36,489 nt of DNA, taken from the NCBI GenBank assembly GCA_903921205.1, contig CAIXPF010000103.1, positions 1-36,489 on the forward strand, read 5' to 3'. The position numbers and the translations under genes are program-made. A model generated the notes under the pieces. It was not told the origin of the DNA, made no database searches, and worked only from the letters and a program-made list of their open reading frames with translations. Of the stretch, positions 14,979 through 23,298 are shown in pieces; the stretch's first letter is position 1, and each line of letters opens with the position of its first letter. This stretch comes from an uncultured Acidimicrobiia bacterium (GTDB lineage: Bacteria > Actinomycetota > Acidimicrobiia > Acidimicrobiales > CAIXPF01).

Positions 14979-16142
14979 TCAGCGCAGGGGACCGAAGAAC
15001 GCCCGCAGTTCGTCGACCACGGCGTCGGGCCGTTCGGCCGGGCCGAAGTGGCCGCCCCGGTCGAACACCGTCCAGCGCTGCAGGTTCGTCACCTGCTCGG
15101 CCACCGAGCGGGGGATGAACATCAGTTCCTTGGGGAACACCCCGAAGCCTGTGGGCGCGTCGATGATGCGCGCCCGGTCGTGCACCGTCGGCTGCGGTTT
15201 GGAGAACTGCTCGGCGTACAGCCGGATCGACGACGCCATCGAGGTGTTGAACCAGTACAGCGAGGCCAGGGTGCACAGGTCGTCACGGCCGAACACCTCG
15301 AGCGCGTCGCCGTCGCACCACAGTTGCCGGCGGTGCCACAGCCAGGCACCGAGTCCGGCGGGGGAGTCGGCCATGGCATAGGCGAAGGTCTGGGGGTCGC
15401 GTCGGTGGACCGCGACGTGGGCCTCGGTCAGCCGACGGGCCTCGTCGGCCCGGGTCAGCATCCACTGCTCGTCGGCGGCGAATTGCTCGGGCCGTACGCC
15501 GCGCTTGCCGAGCAGGCCCGGTACCACCGGCAGGGTCAGGTAGGTGCCGATGAGGTGCTCGGCGTGGGCATGGCCCAGCCAGCCGGTGACGAACGCGCCC
15601 CAGTCGCCGCCCTGGGCGCCGAAACGGTCGTAGCCCAGCACGTCGCGCATGAGCTTGACCCACAGGCCGGCCACCGCGGCGATGTCGATGCCGGTTGTCT
15701 GCAGTGGCACCGAGAACCCGTAGCCCGGTAGCGACGGCACGATCACGTCGAAGCTGTCGGCCGGGTCGCCACCGAATCGGGCCGGGTCGGCGAGCGGTTC
15801 GGCGACCTTGCGCAGGTCCCAGAACGTCCAGGGCCAGCCGTGGGTGAGGACGAGCGGCATCGGGTCCGGGCCCTTGCCGGCCAGGCGCAGATAGTGCACC
15901 GGCACCCCGTCGATGTCGACCCGGAACTGCTCGAAGCGGTTCATCTCGGCCTCGACGCTCCGCCAGTCGTACTGCTCGGCCCAGTAGCCGACCAGATCGC
16001 CCATCCACTCACGGGTAGCGCCGTAGCGGCCGTCGGGGTTGCCGACGTCGACCGGCCAACGGGTCCGGCGCAAACGGTTGCGCAGGTCGTCGAGGTCGTC
16101 CTGGGCGATGTCGACGGTGAACGGCTGGGGTCGGCTCGGCAT
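14979..16142 (-). CDS. Epoxide hydrolase, EHN domain plus alpha/beta hydrolase
   Basis: 387 residues. The N-terminal EHN region (DLDDLRNRLRRTRWP, about 15-30, through the YDWR motif) precedes an alpha/beta-hydrolase fold. The oxyanion motif HGWPWTFWD, the nucleophile elbow QGGDWGAF with the catalytic aspartate, a lid tyrosine region and the C-terminal catalytic histidine in GGHFGPAERP are visible. It hydrates epoxides to diols, microsomal-type. In this block the upstream P450 and flavin enzyme could supply epoxides and the SDRs could oxidise the diols. A TAGCTT box lies seven bases before its ATG. Confidence 0.92.
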   Translation of the reverse strand: MPSRPQPFTVDIAQDDLDDLRNRLRRTRWPVDVGNPDGRYGATREWMGDLVGYWAEQYDWRSVEAEMNRFEQFRVDIDGVPVHYLRLAGKGPDPMPLVLTHGWPWTFWDLRKVAEPLADPARFGGDPADSFDVIVPSLPGYGFSVPLQTTGIDIAAVAGLWVKLMRDVLGYDRFGAQGGDWGAFVTGWLGHAHAEHLIGTYLTLPVVPGLLGKRGVRPEQFAADEQWMLTRADEARRLTEAHVAVHRRDPQTFAYAMADSPAGLGAWLWHRRQLWCDGDALEVFGRDDLCTLASLYWFNTSMASSIRLYAEQFSKPQPTVHDRARIIDAPTGFGVFPKELMFIPRSVAEQVTNLQRWTVFDRGGHFGPAERPDAVVDELRAFFGPLR

Positions 16143-16155
16143 GGCGGCGAAGCTA
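16143..16155 (-). promoter_or_regulatory. -10 box of a probable leaderless promoter for the epoxide hydrolase
   Basis: TAGCTT (16155 to 16150, minus strand) is followed by seven bases and the ATG at 16142. The same hexamer precedes the CoA-transferase at 4267. Confidence 0.5.
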
Positions 16156-16211
16156 GCCGCCGCACCCCGAATACCGCCCGGTAGGCGTACTGACCGGTAC
16201 GGGGCCGGCGA

Positions 16212-17153
16212 TCAGCGGTCCAGGTGGGGCAGCACCGTCTCGGCGAACAGGCGGGCCGGCCCGCGGGTGTCGCGGCCGAAGAACTCCATCATGAACATGT
16301 CGCAGCCGAGCTCGACGTGGCGGTTGATCTGCTCGATCACCCGCTCGGGCGAACCGGCGATGGCCAGGGCACCCCGAGGGTCGCCGAGATGACCGCCGAA
16401 CACCTTCTCCGCCGAGGCGATGGCGGCCTCGGCGGCGTGCTCGTCGGCACCGATGATGACCAGGCACTGCTGGGAGATCCGCACCTCGGCAGGGTCGCGA
16501 CCGATGTCGGCGAGGTGGCCCCGCAGCACCTCGATCTTGCGGGGCAGCTCTGCCTGCGCGACGGCGGAGTTGTTCCAGATGTCCGCGTGGCGGGCGGCGA
16601 GCCGCAGGGTGACCTTCTCGCCGGTACCGCCGATGAGGATCGGCGGGCGGCGAAGCGGCTTGGGGAGACACACAACATGGTCGGCGTGGACGAACTCTCC
16701 GTCGAAGCTGGCGTCGTCGGCCTCGGGGTCCCACATGGCCCGCAGCAGCGCCAGGGTCTCGTCCATCTGGCGCAGCCGGTCGAGCGGCGCCGGGAAGGCC
16801 ATGCCGAAATCGGTGTGCTCCCGGTCCATCCAGCCGGCCCCGAAGCCGGGGATGATGCGCCCGCCGGCGATGTTGTCGACGGTGGCGATGACCTTGCCGA
16901 GGTGCGCCGGGTTGCGCATGCCGGTCGGTGTGACCAGGGTTCCCAGCTCCACCCGGTCGGTCGACGCAGCCAGGGCCGACAGCAGCGACCAGGCCTCGAG
17001 GATGGGGATCGACGGCGACTGTGGGCCGTAGAGGTGGTCGCACACCCACAGCGAGTCGAAGCCCATGGCCTCGAACTCGCGGGACGCGGTGAGGCTCTCC
17101 TGCCAGGACCGCTTGATCTGCGGGACGGTGACCCCGATGTGGATTCCGGCCAT
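16212..17153 (-). CDS. Luciferase-like (LLM) F420-type oxidoreductase
   Basis: 313 residues. The N-terminal MAGIHIGVTVPQ strand, MGFDSLWVCDHLYGPQ (family D-H motif), LGTLVTPTGMRNPAHLGK and the GRIIPGFGAGWMDREH loop are those of F420-dependent LLM enzymes. SD AAGGGG lies six bases before the ATG. It follows the SDR at 17168 by 14 bases and precedes the epoxide hydrolase by 69, so it sits inside the P450-led block. Oxidation of an alcohol or a reduction or monooxygenation of an intermediate is possible; the exact reaction is not readable. Confidence 0.9.
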   Translation of the reverse strand: MAGIHIGVTVPQIKRSWQESLTASREFEAMGFDSLWVCDHLYGPQSPSIPILEAWSLLSALAASTDRVELGTLVTPTGMRNPAHLGKVIATVDNIAGGRIIPGFGAGWMDREHTDFGMAFPAPLDRLRQMDETLALLRAMWDPEADDASFDGEFVHADHVVCLPKPLRRPPILIGGTGEKVTLRLAARHADIWNNSAVAQAELPRKIEVLRGHLADIGRDPAEVRISQQCLVIIGADEHAAEAAIASAEKVFGGHLGDPRGALAIAGSPERVIEQINRHVELGCDMFMMEFFGRDTRGPARLFAETVLPHLDR

Positions 17154-17167
17154 GGTGTGCCCCTTGC

Positions 17168-17935
17168 TCAGTGGTTGCTCATCCCGCCGTCGGCGGCGAC
17201 TGCGGTGCCGTTGATCATGCGCGACTCGTCCGACGCCAGGAACAGCGCGATGGCGGCGATGTCCTCCGGCCGGCCGACGCTGTAGGGCCAGCGCCGGGTG
17301 CTCTCGTCGAGGGCGCCCGGCCGGCCGTCGGTGCCGTCACCGAGGCGGCTGACCACCCGTTCGGTCAGCACGTAGCCCGGGCAGATGGCATTGACCCGTA
17401 CGCCCTGGCGGCCGTACTGGTAGGCCATGGTCCGGGTGAGGGCGATGACGCCACCCTTGGCGGCGGAGTAGATGTGCATGCGCATCGGCCGCAGCGCAGC
17501 CATCGACGCCATGTTCACCACCGTGCCACCGCCGGCCTCGATGATGCGGGGGATACCGAGCCGGCAGCACAGCACCGTGCCCTTGAGGTCGAGGTTGATG
17601 GTGTGGTCCCACACGTCGAGGTCGACTTCGGTGACCGGCGCATCCTGCGGGATCGATCCACCGGCGCAGTTGTACAGCACGTCGAGCTTGCCGAAACGCT
17701 CGACGGTGGCCGCCATGGCTGCGGCGATCTGGGTCTCGTCGGTGACGTCGGTTCGCACGAACAGGGCGTCACCGCCATCGTCGCGAACCAGCGCCTCGGT
17801 CTGCGAGCCGTTGACCGGGTCGATCTCGGCGACCACGACCTTGGCGCCCTCGGCAGCGAAGAGCCGGGCCGCGGCCCGTCCGATCCCGAGACCGGCCCCG
17901 GTGATGAAGGCCACGCGTCCGTCGAGTCGTCCCAT
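17168..17935 (-). CDS. Short-chain dehydrogenase/reductase
   Basis: 255 residues. TGAGLGIG at about 14-21, an acidic residue after the second strand (VAEID, favouring NAD), NCAGG in place of NNAG, the catalytic serine in MASMAAL and Tyr-x3-Lys in YSAAK are all present. C-terminal GTAVAADGGMS is the classical SDR ending. The start at MGRLDGRVAF is preferred over an upstream arginine-rich extension because SDRs begin just before the first strand. It is the second gene of the P450-led block and is likely co-transcribed with the luciferase-like gene 14 bases downstream. Confidence 0.92.
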   Translation of the reverse strand: MGRLDGRVAFITGAGLGIGRAAARLFAAEGAKVVVAEIDPVNGSQTEALVRDDGGDALFVRTDVTDETQIAAAMAATVERFGKLDVLYNCAGGSIPQDAPVTEVDLDVWDHTINLDLKGTVLCCRLGIPRIIEAGGGTVVNMASMAALRPMRMHIYSAAKGGVIALTRTMAYQYGRQGVRVNAICPGYVLTERVVSRLGDGTDGRPGALDESTRRWPYSVGRPEDIAAIALFLASDESRMINGTAVAADGGMSNH

Positions 17936-17950
17936 GACGCGCCGACCGTA
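17936..17950 (-). promoter_or_regulatory. -10 box close to the SDR start
   Basis: TACGGT (17950 to 17945, minus strand) lies nine bases before the ATG at 17935, leaving at most a very short 5' leader. The rest of the 17936-18040 interval shows only GC-rich sequence. Confidence 0.4.
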
Positions 17951-18040
17951 GCAGAGGCCCCTGCGCCGCCGACGCCCGTACCGGGCCGAACGTCGAATCA
18001 TCGGCGTCGACCCGGCGGGGACGACTCGGTGGCCGTCGAC

Positions 18041-19219
18041 TCAGCGGGCGACGACCGGCAGTTTCGTGAGGCCGACCAGCCGGTTGTTGTTGGTCCAGCG
18101 CGGCTCGCCGGCGAGCTCGAAGCGCTCGAACCGCTCGAACAGTTCCTCGAACATCACCTTCATCTCGAGCCGGGCCAGGCTCGCCCCGAGGCAGAAATGG
18201 GTGCCCAGACCGAAGCCGACATGCGGGTTCGGGTCACGGGTCACGTCGAAGCGGAACGGCTCGTCGAACACATGCTCGTCGCGGTTGGCCGACATCTCCC
18301 ACAGGGTGACCCGCTGGCCCTCGCGGATCTCGGCGTTGCCGAGTTGCACGTCCCGGGTGGCGGTGCGCCGCTTGTAGACCGACGGCGAGGTCCAGCGCAC
18401 GATTTCCTCGATGGCCACCTTGAGCCGGTCGGGTTCCTCACGCAGGAGGCGGTACTGGTCGGGTTCGGCGACGAACTGCAACACCGCACCGCCGATGGCG
18501 CTACGGGTCGTCTCCGCCCCGGCGGGGAACAGCAGGTTGAAGAAGGCCCGCAGCTCACGGTCGTCGAGGCGTGAGCCGTCCTCGAGGCTGGCGTGCACGA
18601 TCACCGACAGGATGTCGTCGGAGGGGTTCTGACGCTTCTCGGCGAGGAGCTTGCGTGCATAGGCGCTCAGCTGGCGGACGTACTCCATGGCGATGACCTC
18701 GCCGGTCTCGCCGGCCACGCCGCGGTCCACGATCTCGACCAGCTCGGCCCGGTCCTCCTGGGGGACCCCGAGCACGCTGCAGATGGCCTGCAACGGCAGT
18801 TCGCGGGCCACGTCGGTGAGGAAGTCGAAGGGTTCACCGACGGTCACCCCGTCGAGGATCTGGCGGGCCCGGATGCGCAGGTCGTCCTCGAGCCTGCCGA
18901 TCATCCGTGGGGTGAAACCCTTGTTGACCAACGCCCGCAGGGTCCGGTGCTGTGGATCGTCGGTCTGGTTCAGCACGATGCCGGCGGCGTTGCTGTCGGC
19001 CAACGCGGTGCCGGCCACCGCCGAGGAGAACGTGGCACCGTCCTTGAACATCGCCACCACGTCGGCGTAGCGGCTGACCACCCAGAACCCCTCGCCCTCG
19101 GGGGTGTGCTCGGTGGGTTCGTGCCACCACACCGGCTCGTCGGCCCGCAGCCAGGTGAAGAACTCGTGCGGGAAGCCGTTGCCGAAGGTGCGCCCGTAGG
19201 ACAGGTCGATCGGTTCCAT
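18041..19219 (-). CDS. Cytochrome P450
   Basis: 392 residues, the usual size for soluble bacterial P450s. The I-helix oxygen-activation motif AGAETT is near residue 240, the ExxR motif is EEIVR, and the haem loop FGLGTHFCLG places the thiolate ligand at Cys343. The N-terminal FGNGFPHEFFTWLRADEPV style resembles actinobacterial lipid/sterol or terpene P450s such as CYP125/CYP142-like enzymes, a loose comparison only. The start at MEPIDLSYG is chosen because GGGAG lies about seven bases upstream; the longer frame adds an unrelated Arg/Pro-rich stretch. No ferredoxin or reductase gene is adjacent. It heads the minus-strand block. Confidence 0.95.
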   Translation of the reverse strand: MEPIDLSYGRTFGNGFPHEFFTWLRADEPVWWHEPTEHTPEGEGFWVVSRYADVVAMFKDGATFSSAVAGTALADSNAAGIVLNQTDDPQHRTLRALVNKGFTPRMIGRLEDDLRIRARQILDGVTVGEPFDFLTDVARELPLQAICSVLGVPQEDRAELVEIVDRGVAGETGEVIAMEYVRQLSAYARKLLAEKRQNPSDDILSVIVHASLEDGSRLDDRELRAFFNLLFPAGAETTRSAIGGAVLQFVAEPDQYRLLREEPDRLKVAIEEIVRWTSPSVYKRRTATRDVQLGNAEIREGQRVTLWEMSANRDEHVFDEPFRFDVTRDPNPHVGFGLGTHFCLGASLARLEMKVMFEELFERFERFELAGEPRWTNNNRLVGLTKLPVVAR

Positions 19220-19451
19220 CGCAGGGCTCCCGGATGTTCGTGCTCGCGCCGGCACCGGCGGCCGGCCGCTGCAGGACGGTAGCACCGGCACGATGGGGAC
19301 CCGCCGCTGTGGTCGCGGTCGGGGCTACCGGGAAGGTCGGGACGCATCCGGCTCGGTCGGATCGGGCCGGAAGGCCCTACCGCCCTTCGGCGGCGGTGGG
19401 CAGGATTGCCGCCAACAACGCCTCGGGGCAGGCGCGTGGGCAGGTGAAGGC

Positions 19452-20486
19452 ATGGGAAGCGACGATTTCGCACAGGAGCGGGTGCGCGGCCCGTCGGTCG
19501 GCGACCCGCACGACCCGGAGGCCTGCGCTGACGCCCGCGCCCGCGAGACCGGTCATCACGTGCCCGCCCTCGGCGAGTTGGTGCACGGGGGCGGCTGGGT
19601 CGAGGTGGCGCGACAGTTCGTGCTCATCTCCGGCGCAGCGCTCATCTACTTCGGTGTGCGGGGCCTGACCGAGGGCAACGTGCACGAGGCGGTCGAGCGG
19701 GGACGGGCCATCCTCGAGGCCGAGGCCGCCGTCGGGCTCGACATCGAGGTCGGCATGCAGAGCATCTTCGGGGCGACCCGGGCAATGACCACCTTGGCGA
19801 ACTGGGTCTACATCTGGCTGCACTGGCCGGTGATCATCGTGACGCTGTTCGGGCTGCACCACCGCCGCCGAAGCGACTACTACCTGCTGCGCAATGCCAT
19901 GTTCATCTCCGGAGCCATCGGCCTGATGATCTTCGCCCTGTGGCCGGTGGCCCCACCCAGACTGGTCGGTCTGGGGTTCGTGGACACGGTGACCGATCTG
20001 TCCACGTCCTACCGGGTGCTGCAGCCACCGGCGCTCGTGAACCGGTATGCGGCCGTGCCCAGCCTGCATGTCGGCTGGAACGTGCTGGTGGGGGTGACGC
20101 TGTGGCGGGTGTCGTCCAACCGGGCGGTTCGGGTGTTCGCCGTGGCCAGCCCGCTGCTCATGGCGGTGGCGGTGGTGGCGACGGCAAACCATTACGTGCT
20201 CGACGGGTGCGTTGGTACCGCTGTTGCGCTGGTCGGGCTGTGGGGTGCCCACCGCATCGAACGGGGTGGTCTGGGTGGGCTGCGCTCAGCGATACGGCGC
20301 AGCGAGGGCGGGGTCGTCGAGGATGAACCCGTCGATCCGCCCGTCGGCGAGCAGTTCGGCCAGGTCATCACCCTCGGTGACGCCCCAGGTGAACACCAGC
20401 CCCTGCCGGTGCAGGCGGGCGAGGGTCGGCTCGTCCAACAGGCGTCGGTGTACCACCGCTCCGTCGAGACGCACGCGGCTCGGTAG
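19452..20486 (+). CDS. PAP2_3 (AUR1-like) membrane phosphatase/phosphotransferase
   Basis: About 344 residues from the chosen start. After a hydrophilic, acidic N-terminus, hydrophobic helices begin at ARQFVLISGAALIYFG. The family motifs WPVAPPRL, AVPSLHVGW and TANHYVLDGCVG match the three conserved blocks of AUR1-like PAP2 proteins, with the catalytic histidines in PSLH and NHYVLD. Such enzymes act on phospholipid or inositol-phosphate head groups. The start is uncertain (ATG at 19452; a longer frame from 19293 has an Arg/Gly-rich leader). The last 66 codons are antisense to the convergent GDPD gene and look non-homologous, so the reading frame simply fails to stop at the domain end. Confidence 0.8.
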   Translation: MGSDDFAQERVRGPSVGDPHDPEACADARARETGHHVPALGELVHGGGWVEVARQFVLISGAALIYFGVRGLTEGNVHEAVERGRAILEAEAAVGLDIEVGMQSIFGATRAMTTLANWVYIWLHWPVIIVTLFGLHHRRRSDYYLLRNAMFISGAIGLMIFALWPVAPPRLVGLGFVDTVTDLSTSYRVLQPPALVNRYAAVPSLHVGWNVLVGVTLWRVSSNRAVRVFAVASPLLMAVAVVATANHYVLDGCVGTAVALVGLWGAHRIERGGLGGLRSAIRRSEGGVVEDEPVDPPVGEQFGQVITLGDAPGEHQPLPVQAGEGRLVQQASVYHRSVETHAAR

Positions 20487-20990
20487 CCAGCGCATCAGGG
20501 CGAGCTCGAACCGGTTGCCGGCCGAGCGCAGGGTGCGCAGCCCGGCCACGCCGGCGAAGGGCGCCAGCAACCACCAGGATTTCGACGACAGGGTCGTGGG
20601 CGGCCGGTCTCCGGCCCCGTCATCAGGGCCACGTTCGGCCCGGTCTTCCTCGGCCGAGATGCCGGGCAGGCTGGCCACGACCGGACGCAGGGTGCGGGCC
20701 AGCCGGGGGCTGACCCCCTTGAGGTCGAACCAGAGGGCCGGGTCGGACCGACGGGCGGTCACGAGGTCGGTCAGCAGCGGCACCGGGGTATGTCGCGGCA
20801 ACAGGTACCAGCGTTCCCACAGACGCCGGGTCGGCCACACCCGCTTGGCATGACGGACCTCGATCGTGGCCGACGGCCCGAGGTGCACGTCGAGTTCGTA
20901 CAGGTCGGCCAGATCCCGCGCCGCGTCCATCGCGGAGCTCGAGTTACCGGCCCGGTGGGCGATGAAGATCGGGCGACCCGAACCAGTCAT
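20286..20990 (-). CDS. Glycerophosphodiester phosphodiesterase-family protein
   Basis: 234 residues, slightly short for GDPD. The N-terminal FIAHRAGN (His12), ELDVHLG (Glu32, Asp34) and VRHAK (His47) correspond to the family's HRG-N, E-x-D and HD motifs; the Asp after the second His is replaced by Ala. The C-terminal TWGVTEGDDLAELLADGRID then ILDDP is the typical GDPD end. It would hydrolyse glycerophosphodiesters to glycerol-3-phosphate and an alcohol. The ATG overlaps the stop of the VC0807-like gene (ATGA), so the two are coupled. Its last 201 bases are overlapped by the PAP2 frame on the other strand. Confidence 0.82.
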   Translation of the reverse strand: MTGSGRPIFIAHRAGNSSSAMDAARDLADLYELDVHLGPSATIEVRHAKRVWPTRRLWERWYLLPRHTPVPLLTDLVTARRSDPALWFDLKGVSPRLARTLRPVVASLPGISAEEDRAERGPDDGAGDRPPTTLSSKSWWLLAPFAGVAGLRTLRSAGNRFELALMRWLPSRVRLDGAVVHRRLLDEPTLARLHRQGLVFTWGVTEGDDLAELLADGRIDGFILDDPALAAPYR

Positions 20991-21700
20991 GCGTTGCGGT
21001 GGGCGGCGGCTGCGAGCGCGGGGTGCACCGCCGGGGCAGCGACGGGCACGGTGGCGACGGACATCGACGAGCCGAAGTGCACCTGCAGACCGGCCCGCCG
21101 CATGCGGAACCGGAACCACACCGCAGCGATGCCGAGGGTGACGGCGGTGAAGGACGGGCCGAGGAAGGACTTCACGAGCACGAAGGTGGTCACGCTCTGG
21201 GTCAGCAGCAGCCACAAGGTGACCCCGGCGTTGAGCAGGCTGGTGAAGGCCCACAGCAACGAGAGCCGGACGAAGAACAGCCGCAACAGCGGATGGTCGG
21301 CGGCCTCGGCGTCGAGCGGGCAGAAGTCGCGAGCGAGCCGCTCGGCGAGCGGGCGGCCGGTCGCCACCGAGGCCAGGAAGGACACGCCGACGAGCGCCGT
21401 CGTGATCGTCGGCTGGAGGAAGTACGCGACGACGCTGCCGGTGGCCAACGCCAGCACGGTGCGCCCGGCAAGGCCGATGGTGCTGAACAGCACGAGCGCG
21501 GGAATGGGCCGGCCGGTGGCGCGGCGGTGAACCATCACCCCGACGGACCAGGCGAGGGCGGCGAGCAGCGCACCGGTGATCCCCACGAGGCGGAGGAAGC
21601 CGATGAACAGGGCCAGCGGTACCAGCTTGCCGATCACCACGTTGGGCAGCGCATGGCGGGCAACAGCCCGGGGACCCGGGATCGTCAACGGCGTGGACAA
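20987..21700 (-). CDS. VC0807/septation-protein-A-like integral membrane protein
   Basis: 237 residues with about five or six hydrophobic helices (for example LVPLALFIGFLRLVG, ALLAALAWSVGVMVH, LTQSVTTFVLVKSFLG). The FLRLVGITGALLAALAWS pattern and FCPLDAEAADHPLLRLFF segment resemble VC0807-type proteins of unknown function. The start codon is probably TTG (TTG TCC ACG CCG), preceded by AGG(T)G. It is translationally coupled to the GDPD gene, suggesting a joint role in lipid handling at the membrane; that is inference. Confidence 0.7.
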   Translation of the reverse strand: MSTPLTIPGPRAVARHALPNVVIGKLVPLALFIGFLRLVGITGALLAALAWSVGVMVHRRATGRPIPALVLFSTIGLAGRTVLALATGSVVAYFLQPTITTALVGVSFLASVATGRPLAERLARDFCPLDAEAADHPLLRLFFVRLSLLWAFTSLLNAGVTLWLLLTQSVTTFVLVKSFLGPSFTAVTLGIAAVWFRFRMRRAGLQVHFGSSMSVATVPVAAPAVHPALAAAAHRNA

Positions 21701-21878
21701 AGGACACCTGTGCTTCCGTCTCGGCCTAACGGTTCCAGCCTACGGCCGTGCCGGTGGTTGTCCGCGGGCCCGATGGGGTCGGGGAGGTCGACCCGTGCGG
21801 GCACCGCCTTGTGCCGGTGGGCGGTCCGCATGCCTGGCGCGGTCGACCCCGGCGTGCCGTGTACCTCCTGGGACGGTC

Positions 21879-21890
21879 TACCCTCTCGGT
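21879..21890 (+). promoter_or_regulatory. -10 box of a probable leaderless promoter
   Basis: TACCCT (21879-21884) is followed by six bases and the ATG at 21891, with no ribosome binding site. The 21701-21878 interval between divergent genes holds nothing else I can name. Confidence 0.6.
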
Positions 21891-22379
21891 ATGGCATCGA
21901 GCAGCACCGAGGTCCGTCCCCAGCTCCGTCTCGACGACGCCGCCATCGACTGGCGGCCGCTGCGGGGTTACGACGGCCTGTCCATGTGGGTCCTCGGGGT
22001 CAACGACGCCCGTCAGCAGGTCGACATCTTCTTCCGGTTCGCGCCCGGCGTGCGTTGCCCGGCCCACCGTCATCTCGGCCCGACCGACACCCTGGTCGTC
22101 GAGGGCGAGCATCGGACCTGGGCCCTCGGCGAGGACGGCTGGTACCTCGAGCAGGTTCGTCCCGTCGGGTTCTTCGGCAGCAACGAGGGTGACCATCTGC
22201 ACTCGGAGCAGGGCGGGCCGCAGGGCGCGATCATCCATCTGTCGATGGTCGCGGTCGGTGGCGTGATCTGGGAGATCTTCGACGACGACGGCCAGTGCAT
22301 CGGCGAGATGACCCTCGACGATTTCCGCAAGGTGGCCGAGCGACACGGGTCGGTGCAGCCGCTCGACGTGGCGAACTGA
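21891..22379 (+). CDS. Cupin-domain protein
   Basis: 162 residues. A single cupin barrel is indicated by VDIFFRFAPGVRCPAHRH (about 44-61; His59 and His61 as metal ligands), a following GPTDTLVVEGEH and a late GDHLHSE motif providing the last histidine. It resembles ChrR/2,4-dihydroxyacetophenone-dioxygenase-like cupins. Function is unknown: a small dioxygenase, isomerase or sensor are all possible. The start is set by the TACCCT-N6-ATG arrangement and the lack of similarity upstream. Nei follows 45 bases downstream on the same strand. Confidence 0.8.
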   Translation: MASSSTEVRPQLRLDDAAIDWRPLRGYDGLSMWVLGVNDARQQVDIFFRFAPGVRCPAHRHLGPTDTLVVEGEHRTWALGEDGWYLEQVRPVGFFGSNEGDHLHSEQGGPQGAIIHLSMVAVGGVIWEIFDDDGQCIGEMTLDDFRKVAERHGSVQPLDVAN

Positions 22380-22424
22380 CCACGCCCGTGCGGCCGATGC
22401 CGACGCACGGTCCGGGATCCGCCG

Positions 22425-23219
22425 GTGCCTGAAGGCCACACCATCCACCGCATCGCCAAGGACCACCGGCCCCTGCTGGTCTTCCACGTCCCCGAGGTCA
22501 GCTCCCCACAGGGACGCTTCGCCGACGGCGCCGCCTGCCTCGACGGGATGACGGTCGCCGACATCGAGGCCTACGGCAAGCACCTGTTCTACCGCTGGGA
22601 CGACGGCACCGTGCTGCACGTCCACCTCGGTCTGTTCGGCAAGTTCCGGATCCACCGCGGGTCCGAGCCACCGGCCCCGGGCGCTGCCGTACGCCTGCGG
22701 ATGCGCACGCCGGTTGCCACGCTGGATCTGAGCGGGCCGACCGACTGCTCCCTGGGCGACGAGGTCGACCGGGAGCGCATCGTCGCCCGGCTCGGACCCG
22801 ACCCGCTGCGGGCCGACGCCGACCCGGAGCGGTTCCACCGGCGGGTCGGCCGCAGCAGGGCACCGATCGGCGGGCTGCTGCTTGACCAGGCGGTCATCGC
22901 GGGAGTCGGCAACGTCTACCGGGCCGAGGCCCTGTTCGTCTGCGGCATCGACCCCGAGCGCACCGGCAGCTCGCTCGGAGAGGACGAACGCCAGGCGTTG
23001 TGGGACACCGTCGCAGCGATGCTGCGCGCCGGGGTCAAGGCCAACCGGATCGTGACCGTCGACCGGGCCGAGTTGGGCCTGCCGCCCGGCGCTCGTCATC
23101 GCCGGGGCGAGACCACCTACGCCTACAAACGGCGGGTGTGTCTGCGCTGCGGCAGCGACATCCGCTGGTTCCCGCTGGCCAACCGTCCCTGCTACGCCTG
23201 TCCCGGCTGCCAACGCTGA
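22425..23219 (+). CDS. nei: Fpg/Nei-family DNA glycosylase (endonuclease VIII-like)
   Basis: 264 residues, starting at GTG with the mature N-terminus PEGHTIHRIAK; Pro2 is the Schiff-base nucleophile and Glu3 the partner. The helix-two-turn-helix region (DQAVIAGVGNVYRAEALF) and the C-terminal zinc finger with two CxxC pairs (CLRC and CPGC) are intact. The enzyme excises oxidised bases and cleaves the strand by beta/delta elimination. PEGHT rather than PELPE points to the Nei side of the family. A perfect 15-bp hairpin begins right after the stop. Confidence 0.95.
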   Translation: MPEGHTIHRIAKDHRPLLVFHVPEVSSPQGRFADGAACLDGMTVADIEAYGKHLFYRWDDGTVLHVHLGLFGKFRIHRGSEPPAPGAAVRLRMRTPVATLDLSGPTDCSLGDEVDRERIVARLGPDPLRADADPERFHRRVGRSRAPIGGLLLDQAVIAGVGNVYRAEALFVCGIDPERTGSSLGEDERQALWDTVAAMLRAGVKANRIVTVDRAELGLPPGARHRRGETTYAYKRRVCLRCGSDIRWFPLANRPCYACPGCQR

Positions 23220-23220
23220 C

Positions 23221-23254
23221 CGCCCCGATGGCTGCACTGGCAGCCATCGGGGCG
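23221..23254 (+). terminator. Perfect 15-bp hairpin after nei
   Basis: CGCCCCGATGGCTGC (23221-23235), a four-base loop ACTG and the exact inverse (23240-23254) begin one base after the TGA. No T-tract follows. This is the clearest single-gene terminator candidate in the window. Confidence 0.8.
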
Positions 23255-23298
23255 CTGTGCCAGGCTCAGCAGCGGCAGCAGGTCACGGGGAGGCCGAC

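Noticed and set aside
19220-19451. N-terminal extension of the PAP2 protein or P450 into the divergent interval
   Set aside because: Both extensions are Arg/Gly/Pro-rich with no family similarity; the interval is better read as a divergent promoter region, though the PAP2 start is uncertain.
21726-23237. 503-residue frame antisense to the cupin and Nei genes
   Set aside because: Nei has all catalytic and zinc-finger residues on the plus strand; the antisense frame has none.
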